Source: Candidatus Saccharibacteria bacterium UBA2866
Lineage (GTDB): Bacteria; Patescibacteriota; Saccharimonadia; Saccharimonadales; Saccharimonadaceae
Reading direction: 5' to 3'
Assembly (NCBI GenBank): GCA_002350545.1
Contig: DEEY01000021.1
Coordinates: 6,024-24,763 of the forward strand
DNA: 18,740 nt
Below are positions 13,846 through 18,740 of the stretch, piece after piece; the stretch's first letter is position 1; every line of letters starts with the position of its first letter. The position numbers were made by a program, and so were the translations under genes. Below the pieces are notes generated by a model, which saw only the letters and a program-made list of their open reading frames with translations, was not told the DNA's origin and ran no database searches.

Positions 13846-13873
13846 ATTATACCATACTTTTCACAAAAATCAA
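13846..13873 (-). promoter_or_regulatory. Promoter of paralogue 2
   Basis: On the minus strand: TTGATT (13868-13873), a 16-bp spacer, TATAAT (13846-13851) with extended TGG. The -35 is part of the 3' arm of the rplK terminator. Confidence 0.6.
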
Positions 13874-13896
13874 GCTCCATGTAGAGCTTGATTTTT
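13865..13896 (-). terminator. rplK terminator
   Basis: A perfect 13-bp stem, AAAAATCAAGCTC pairing with GAGCTTGATTTTT, loop of 6. It ends in a T run on the minus strand, 13 bases past the rplK stop. Confidence 0.85.
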
Positions 13897-13908
13897 AAAC
13901 TAAATGTT

Positions 13909-14337
13909 TTATTCCGCTACAGTTACGCCCATCGAACGAGCAGTTCCAGCAATAATCTTGATTGCCCCCTCGATATCTACTGCGTTCAGCTGGTCCATTT
14001 TCTTCTCGGCGATTTCCTGCAATTGCGCTTTGGTGATAGTACCAACTTTATCAGTGTTCGGCTTACCAGAGCCCTTTTGAATCTTGATTGCTTCACGAAT
14101 CATGTCATCTACTGGCTGGCCCAAGCTTTTCCAATCAAAAGTCCGGTCTTCAAAAACGCGAATATGTACAATCACATTTTTGCCCATTAAATCTTTGGTG
14201 GCTTCATTAAATGGATTAATAAAATCCATCATATTTAAACCCCACTGACCTAGCGTTGAACCAACTGGAGGTCCAGCAGTCGCCCGTCCGGCCGGGATTC
14301 GAAGCTTCAAATTCCCAATAACTTTCTTTTCTGCCAT
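13909..14337 (-). CDS. rplK: 50S ribosomal protein L11
   Basis: The 142-residue product has the L11 landmarks LRIPAGRATAGPPVGSTLGQWGLN, the family's proline-rich flexible region, and a C-terminal RNA-binding domain ending IIAGTARSMGVTV. L11 forms the base of the stalk and the GTPase centre with 23S rRNA. AGAAAGG precedes the ATG. It follows nusG as in many bacteria, but palindromic element C and a separate promoter lie between them, so it can be transcribed independently of secE-nusG. Confidence 0.97.
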   Translation of the reverse strand: MAEKKVIGNLKLRIPAGRATAGPPVGSTLGQWGLNMMDFINPFNEATKDLMGKNVIVHIRVFEDRTFDWKSLGQPVDDMIREAIKIQKGSGKPNTDKVGTITKAQLQEIAEKKMDQLNAVDIEGAIKIIAGTARSMGVTVAE

Positions 14338-14367
14338 AAAAATACCTTTCTAGTGCGTAACTTAATA

Positions 14368-14396
14368 ATTATAACAAAGAAACGACGAAAAGTAAA
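14368..14396 (-). promoter_or_regulatory. rplK promoter
   Basis: On the minus strand: TTTACT (14391-14396), a 17-bp spacer, TATAAT (14368-14373) with extended TGT. The -35 lies inside the promoter-proximal arm of palindromic element C. Confidence 0.6.
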
Positions 14397-14473
14397 GTAA
14401 AGCCCAATTCGAGGGAGTAAGACTTGGCCTAGCGGCCCGGAGCGCTCCCGAGAATTGGGCTTTATTTACTTTT
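14388..14473 (-). repeat. Long palindromic element C (family 2 structured element)
   Basis: The outer arms 14388-14410 and 14452-14473 pair along about 22 bp with one bulged base. Two tandem G-A mismatches follow, then a GGGAG/CTCCC helix (14413-14417 with 14445-14449). The core, read on the minus strand, is CGCTCCGGGCCGCTAGGCC followed by AAGTCTTA. Element D in tgt has the matching core (CACTCAAGGCCGTTCGGCC then AAGCCTAC), while the arms are unrelated. C begins one base after the nusG stop and provides the rplK -35. Confidence 0.75.
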
Positions 14474-14474
14474 C

Positions 14475-15023
14475 TTAATTCAATTGCTTTACTTGCAAAG
14501 CATCGAGCTCTACCGGTGTTTCACGCCCAAACATCGAAACCATCACCTTGAGCTTACCCTTCGCCGCATCAATTTCTGAAATCGAACCGTCAAAGCCCTT
14601 GAATGGCCCATCAGTAATTGAAACCACCTCGCCAACTTCGTATTTCACCGAGAACTTCGGGTCTTCTACGCCCATACGCTTCTTAATCTTAGTGATTTCC
14701 TTTTCAGATACCGGTGTTGGTTGCGTGCCAGTACCAATAAAACCTGTTACACCCGGGGTATTGCGGATAATATACCAAGTTTCATCCGAGAGCTTCATGT
14801 CAACTAGCACATAACCTTGCAAAATCTTGCGGTCCACGATTTTTCGCTTACCATTTTTGATTTCAATCTGCTTTTCCTTTGGGACAATTGCTTCAAAAAT
14901 CTTGTCCGCCATCTCAGCCGTACCAGTCCGCTGGTTAATCGAATCCGCCACCTTATCTTCATAACCAGAGTACGTCGAAATCGCATACCACGCTCTAGTG
15001 TCATCATATCTGTTTACTGCCAT
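14475..15023 (-). CDS. nusG: Transcription termination/antitermination factor NusG
   Basis: The 182-residue product has the NGN domain (RAWYAISTYSGYEDKVADSI.., then KILQGYVLVDMKLSDETWYIIRNTPGVTGFIG) and the C-terminal KOW domain (VGEVVSITDGPFKGFDGSISEID..). NusG binds the beta' clamp and links polymerase to ribosome or Rho. The gene follows secE by 9 bases with AAGGAGA upstream of the ATG. No inserted domain is seen. Confidence 0.97.
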   Translation of the reverse strand: MAVNRYDDTRAWYAISTYSGYEDKVADSINQRTGTAEMADKIFEAIVPKEKQIEIKNGKRKIVDRKILQGYVLVDMKLSDETWYIIRNTPGVTGFIGTGTQPTPVSEKEITKIKKRMGVEDPKFSVKYEVGEVVSITDGPFKGFDGSISEIDAAKGKLKVMVSMFGRETPVELDALQVKQLN

Positions 15024-15032
15024 AATTTCTCC

Positions 15033-15419
15033 TTATCCTAAAATTAGATTAAATAATTTACCAAACACGAAATCCAAAAACGCAATCAAAGCCATAAATA
15101 GCGCCGTGTAAACAATCACAGCTAGCACCATTTTCCAGGTTGCCTTGCGGTTTGGCCAGCGTACTTGCCGAAGCTCTAACCATGAATCGTGTAGATATCT
15201 AAATAATGCTACAAAAGGCCGAATTAAGATAAACGGTTTTTTTTCGTCTTTTTTGCCAACTTTGCTTACTGCCTTTTCGGCTTTTTTAACCTTAGCAGCT
15301 TTGGCTTTTTCGGTTTTTTTATCTTTTATAGTAACTTTTTTTCGAGTAATTTTCGGCTCGTTGTCAGATTCCTTCTTAGAAGGTCCGTCACTTGCCTTGA
15401 TTCTTGTGATTTTAGCCAT
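15033..15419 (-). CDS. secE: Preprotein translocase subunit SecE
   Basis: The 128-residue product has a Lys/Ala-rich charged N-terminal tail (about 1-62), then the conserved amphipathic helix LHDSWLELRQVRWPNRKATWK and one transmembrane segment (about 97-124). This is the single-span form of SecE with a tail roughly twice the core's length. It clamps SecY in the membrane. The gene pairs with nusG in the standard order. AAAGGAG precedes the start. Confidence 0.95.
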   Translation of the reverse strand: MAKITRIKASDGPSKKESDNEPKITRKKVTIKDKKTEKAKAAKVKKAEKAVSKVGKKDEKKPFILIRPFVALFRYLHDSWLELRQVRWPNRKATWKMVLAVIVYTALFMALIAFLDFVFGKLFNLILG

Positions 15420-15436
15420 CTTACTCCTTTGTTATC

Positions 15437-15458
15437 AAAAAAGTCTGATACCAGACTT
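15437..15458 (-). terminator. Terminator of the phosphorylase gene
   Basis: On the minus strand AAGTCTG-GTAT-CAGACTT is followed by a T run that overlaps the stem end. Just upstream is TTGACA, a perfect -35 that could serve secE-nusG, although the -10 (TTTGAT-like) is weak. Confidence 0.7.
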
Positions 15459-15470
15459 GTCAAGATTTTA

Positions 15471-17222
15471 TCACGCCGGGAACAAATAGTCAAGATAATC
15501 TTGCATCATACGGGCGCCAGATATTACCGGCAAGAATGCGCCAAGTTGAGTTTTCAAGGTGTACTCAAGATCAAAATCATTTTCCCAAATCTCAGCCGCA
15601 TCCATCATTCGCTGATAAAGCATAGCTAATTCTTCTTTTTCGTCTGCTCCGGAAACATTCAAATACGAGTTCATCGAGCCATCCGCTACGCCGCCGTCAT
15701 GTGTCGAAATCAAAACATTCAAATTGGCAATATCCTTCATCCACGAAGTTCCACAAGCTTCTAACCCAACAATCGGGATATTAATCGCTGCATTTGAGCC
15801 ACAAGATAAACCAAATGCCAACTTTTCATCATAATCGGCAATGTAGTGCACGTGTTCTCTTAAGTATTCGTCTTGGTCAATAGTGCCCAGCACTCGTTTC
15901 AATTTCCCGCCCATGATGCTATCACCCGCATGTACTCGGCCAGTCAAAATATAATGCGCATTGTGACTTTCTAATATTTGCCTGAGTCTCAGTGGATCTT
16001 CAAACGGCATCTCTGGTCGCTTGTAATCTACGAATCGTCGCTTAAAATCAAAGATAAAATCATGCTCATCAAATCTTAATATTTTTCCATACTGGTTTGG
16101 TCGCCCTCTTAAAACTTCGTTTAAGACCTCGCGCCCCTTATATTTAAACTTTCTTACGTCATCTGCCGTTAAGCTATCAAGCTTCGCTGCATAACCTTCC
16201 ACTGGCGCTAAAATATCATTCAAGGCCCCACATGATTTATAAAACTCCAAAATGTCTGGTAATACCCAAGTCTTCATGTCTATACCGTTAGTAATCGCCT
16301 TAAACTTTACTTTGTTTCCGGCAATGTCACGGTAATTCGCCACTCTAGCGTGTAATTTAGAAACTCCCGAACGTAACTCGGCAATTTCGATAGTTACAGA
16401 CGAAAGTTTGATTCTTCCATCAGTAAATTTATCTTTTAGCCATTTTTTTACTGCCAAAGATTTTAAGTTTGGAAAAACAAATCTCTCAAACTGTTCATAA
16501 GAAAACTCCGCTTCTGCCGCTTGAACTAAAGTATGATTCGTGTATAAAGTATGTTTTCTTGTATATACCACCGCTTCATAAAAATCCATTCCGTTACGCG
16601 CTAGTTCATCTAGGCGCGCCAAAGCGGCAAAGAAAGTCGCCACCTCATTGAGTTGCATAATGGCCGGTTTCAAACCGATTAGTTTCAAGGCCGCATAACC
16701 CCCAAACCCTAACGCCACCTCCTGATATAATCGATGATCCGACCCACTCATTCCAGAATACAATTCGCCAAAGTTTGGCTCTGTAATCGCAATAATACGC
16801 GTGTTCTTGAACTTCTTTTCAATCACGTCTAAAGCACACAAATTATCACAACATTTTACATTTACCTGATCGATGAACTTAAAACCATATTTTTTATAAT
16901 CCACCTTGATATGTTCATCCACTACCTGACCGTTTACCATTTTCTGGTGTGTTTCTGAAGGATAAAATGGAGTAATTAAGGCAAACGGTACCTCCATTTG
17001 CTCTGCCACTCTTCGTGTGTCAGCCGCTAAAATTCCTAATCCACCTCCACCACGAATGCCATTGGCCTGATCATATAGCTCAATTGTCCAATAAGTATAA
17101 GGTCGCTCTTCTGAAATTGCCTTAGTTAAATGTGTTCGCTCCGTCGCTTCATAAAAAATATCTACATCCTCAATATTCTCCAGCGGATGATAAAAATACT
17201 GCCCATCCTGCATTTCGTTCAT
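15471..17222 (-). CDS. glgP: Alpha-glucan (glycogen/starch) phosphorylase family GT35, diverged
   Basis: The 583-residue product has the order of conserved blocks of short GT35 phosphorylases: GGGGLGILAADTRR (58-71), LNEVATFFAALARL (191-204), ITNGIDMKTWV (310-320), FKRRFVDYKRPEM (393-405), and EACGTSWMKDIAN (488-500), where Lys496 aligns with the pyridoxal-phosphate lysine of EASGTxxMK. These enzymes release glucose-1-phosphate from alpha-1,4-glucans. Several usually constant residues differ: the NEGHAAF block reads NEVATFF, with Ala at the His position, and GTSGMK reads GTSWMK. Substrate or activity may therefore have shifted. The gene starts 7 bases after an extended -10 (leaderless), ends TGA then TAA, and lies 18 bases downstream of tgt. 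Confidence 0.8.
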   Translation of the reverse strand: MNEMQDGQYFYHPLENIEDVDIFYEATERTHLTKAISEERPYTYWTIELYDQANGIRGGGGLGILAADTRRVAEQMEVPFALITPFYPSETHQKMVNGQVVDEHIKVDYKKYGFKFIDQVNVKCCDNLCALDVIEKKFKNTRIIAITEPNFGELYSGMSGSDHRLYQEVALGFGGYAALKLIGLKPAIMQLNEVATFFAALARLDELARNGMDFYEAVVYTRKHTLYTNHTLVQAAEAEFSYEQFERFVFPNLKSLAVKKWLKDKFTDGRIKLSSVTIEIAELRSGVSKLHARVANYRDIAGNKVKFKAITNGIDMKTWVLPDILEFYKSCGALNDILAPVEGYAAKLDSLTADDVRKFKYKGREVLNEVLRGRPNQYGKILRFDEHDFIFDFKRRFVDYKRPEMPFEDPLRLRQILESHNAHYILTGRVHAGDSIMGGKLKRVLGTIDQDEYLREHVHYIADYDEKLAFGLSCGSNAAINIPIVGLEACGTSWMKDIANLNVLISTHDGGVADGSMNSYLNVSGADEKEELAMLYQRMMDAAEIWENDFDLEYTLKTQLGAFLPVISGARMMQDYLDYLFPA

Positions 17223-17229
17223 GCTTATT

Positions 17230-17238
17230 ATTATAACA
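17230..17238 (-). promoter_or_regulatory. Extended -10 promoter of the phosphorylase gene
   Basis: TGTTATAAT on the minus strand, 7 bases before the ATG at 17222, in the short gap after tgt. No good -35 is present. The predicted start coincides with the ATG. Confidence 0.55.
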
Positions 17239-17240
17239 TA

Positions 17241-18431
17241 TTAATGATAGTATCGTTTTAAGAAATTCTGCTTGTAATCTTGGAAGGTTCCGTCTAATAT
17301 TGCTTCACGAATATTATCTACCGTCCTAACCACAAATCTTTCATTATGAATCGACGCCAGTACTTTCGCCGTTATTTCGTCAGTTTTAAACAGATGGTGT
17401 AAATACGCTTTAGTGTAATTTTTACAACATTCACAGTCGCAATCCGGCATTATAGGCGTGAAATCGTGTTTGAATCTAGCATTTTTGATATTAATCCTAC
17501 CATCTAAGGTATAAAGCGAACCATTTCGTGCCATTCTGGTTGGTGCTACACAGTCAAAAGTATCGCAACCCTGCTCTGCTCCTACAAATAAGTCAATCGG
17601 CTCCTGGCCCATACCAAGTAAATGGCGTGGTTTATTCTCTGGTAAAATTGCATTCACGGTTTTTAGCATTTCCTCCATCCCCTCCGCCGTAAATACTCCA
17701 CCAATCCCAAACCCATCGACATCCTTCGAGGCACAATATTCCGCCGATTGTTTCCGTAGGTCCAAGAATGTCCCTCCTTGAACAACTGCGTAAAGATATT
17801 GTTCATGTGCGCGGGTGGCTGAAACCCCTTTTTCAAGGACCGTAGGCTTGGCCGAACGGCCTTGAGTGTGTCCTTGGAAAAGGGGTTCAGCCAGGACCCG
17901 CGCCCTGATACTGTCATGTTCTTTAACACAGCGGTCCAGCCATCTATGCGTGCGCTCCATCGCTTCCTCAATATCTTCACGTTTCTCCGATTTCGCCAAA
18001 TGGTCAAACGCCATATGAATATCTGCCCCAATCTTCCATTGGTCTTGCATGCTAGATTCCGGAGTCATTTCAAATTTATCGCCATTAATCACCGAGCGAA
18101 ACTTTGCGCCATTTTCCGTTATTTTCACATCCGGCAATGAAAAAATCTGAAATCCTCCCGAATCTGTAAAAGTAGGCCCATGCCAACTTGAAAATTCAGC
18201 CAATCCTCCAGCTTCTTCAATTAAATCCGCTCCTGGTGCTAGTATTAAATGATAAGTGTTTGCTAGTATCGATTGCGAGCCGAGCTCCCGCATTTCTTTC
18301 ATGGTCAAAGCTTTTACCGTCGCACGCGTTGCTGCCCCCACGAAAGCCGGTGTCTTTATATCGCCATGCGGAGTATGAACCACACCCACCCTTGCTAAGC
18401 CGTCACGTTTTTCTATCTCAAATTTTAACAT
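17241..18431 (-). CDS. tgt: tRNA-guanine transglycosylase, with an in-frame palindromic-element insertion
   Basis: The enzyme exchanges guanine-34 of GUN-anticodon tRNAs for preQ1 in queuosine synthesis. Key residues are present: Asp90 in TFTDSGGFQ (catalytic), the VVQGG substrate loop (217-220), Asp293 in TFDCVAPTR (nucleophile position), and the zinc ligands Cys331, Cys333, Cys336 and His362 at the same spacing as in Zymomonas Tgt. The protein is 396 residues, against about 370-385 usually. The excess is a stretch at about residues 175-207, between the helix ending KEHDS and QYLYAVVQGG, where normal enzymes have only about nine residues. That stretch is encoded by palindromic element D. The gene overlaps the queA stop by 7 bases, which suggests coupled translation. 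Confidence 0.95.
   Translation of the reverse strand: MLKFEIEKRDGLARVGVVHTPHGDIKTPAFVGAATRATVKALTMKEMRELGSQSILANTYHLILAPGADLIEEAGGLAEFSSWHGPTFTDSGGFQIFSLPDVKITENGAKFRSVINGDKFEMTPESSMQDQWKIGADIHMAFDHLAKSEKREDIEEAMERTHRWLDRCVKEHDSIRARVLAEPLFQGHTQGRSAKPTVLEKGVSATRAHEQYLYAVVQGGTFLDLRKQSAEYCASKDVDGFGIGGVFTAEGMEEMLKTVNAILPENKPRHLLGMGQEPIDLFVGAEQGCDTFDCVAPTRMARNGSLYTLDGRINIKNARFKHDFTPIMPDCDCECCKNYTKAYLHHLFKTDEITAKVLASIHNERFVVRTVDNIREAILDGTFQDYKQNFLKRYYH
17809..17903 (-). repeat. Long palindromic element D (family 2) inserted in frame in tgt
   Basis: GCGCGGGT..GGCTGAA..CCCCTTTT..CAAGGAC (17869-17903 on the minus strand) pairs with its near-perfect complement at 17809-17841; mismatches are a 2-base bulge and single differences. 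The core between the arms reads, on the minus strand, ACACTCAAGGCC-GTTC-GGCC then AAGCCTACG, matching the core of element C. The element is about 95 bases, close to 32 codons, and has no stop in the tgt frame. It encodes the extra loop of Tgt. Confidence 0.8.
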
Positions 18432-18740
18432 ATCAACATTGAATCTCCGTAACTTAAAAAGTTGTATTTTTCCTCAATCGCATGCTCATAGGCCGCCTTT
18501 AAATGTTCCCAGCCCGCAAAAGCTGATGCCAGCATCAAGACTGTCGATTTCGGCGCATGGTAATTTGTAATTAAAGCATCGACTATCTTAAATTCAAATC
18601 CCGGATAAATGAAAATATCATCCTCACCACTGGTTTTACCGGTTTTACCATAATACTCTAGGGTTCTCGCTACGGTAGTACCAAGCGCCACTACTCTACC
18701 ACTACAATTATTAATCTCATCTAAAGTATCTCTTGGGATA
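18425..18740 (-). CDS. queA: S-adenosylmethionine:tRNA ribosyltransferase-isomerase (C-terminal part, 5' end outside window)
   Basis: The visible part is 104 codons, open from the window edge. It has the conserved QueA end: VVALGTTVARTLE, DDIFIYPGFEFKIVDALITNYHAPKSTVLMLASAFAG, and YNFLSYGDSMLI. QueA acts after Tgt, building the epoxyqueuosine ring from preQ1 already inserted in tRNA; the two genes are adjacent and overlapping here, as is common. The stop TAA lies within the tgt start (ATGTTAA). Confidence 0.96.
   Translation of the reverse strand, partial: IPRDTLDEINNCSGRVVALGTTVARTLEYYGKTGKTSGEDDIFIYPGFEFKIVDALITNYHAPKSTVLMLASAFAGWEHLKAAYEHAIEEKYNFLSYGDSMLIC

Noticed and set aside
1..18740. 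CRISPR array or phage genes
   Set aside because: No regularly spaced repeats, cas-like genes or phage structural genes were seen anywhere in the window.

Overview
The window reads as a chromosomal segment of a small-genome bacterium of the Candidate Phyla Radiation, most likely Saccharibacteria (TM7). The reasons are very short intergenic gaps, divergent but complete core transcription and translation genes, cysteine-free L36 and S4, Lys/Glu-rich tails on L1, SecE and S11, a FISUMP-type surface protein, and a sortase lying between secY and infA. Genes read with the standard code: nearly all stop at TAA, a few at TAG, one at TGA, and no conserved gene contains an in-frame TGA. The lineage is inferred from gene content and not proven.

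Left half, + strand: the 3' part of rpoC, a long palindromic element (A), secY and a sortase; then infA, rpmJ, rpsM, rpsK, rpsD, rpoA, rplQ, rplM and rpsI, mostly with overlapping or abutting ends. A second palindromic element (B) follows rpsI, and then tRNA-Ala(CGC) with its own promoter and terminator.

Middle, accessory: an IS481-like insertion sequence (8484-9574) with 15-bp flanking repeats sits in the last codons of a small minus-strand CdiA-CT-like nuclease gene. Next is a secreted FISUMP-domain protein whose signal peptide is interrupted by an in-frame TAG.

Right half, - strand, read from right to left: queA (partial) and tgt (queuosine pathway), a diverged alpha-glucan phosphorylase, secE, nusG, palindromic element C, rplK, two paralogous genes of unknown family, and rplA. 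The paralogues carry their own promoters and terminators and split the usual rplK-rplA pair. The + and - halves converge on a bidirectional terminator near 11607-11639.

The most unusual content is a set of four long imperfect palindromes. A and B share one branched core; C and D share another. A, B and C lie between genes, and the arm nearest the next gene carries that gene's -35 element, so each looks like a combined terminator or processing structure and promoter. D lies inside tgt, in frame, and accounts almost exactly for an extra stretch of about 30 residues that other Tgt proteins lack. This resembles the behaviour known for Rickettsia palindromic elements. Almost every promoter I can see has an extended -10 (TGn then TATAAT or a close variant), and several genes appear to be leaderless or nearly so.
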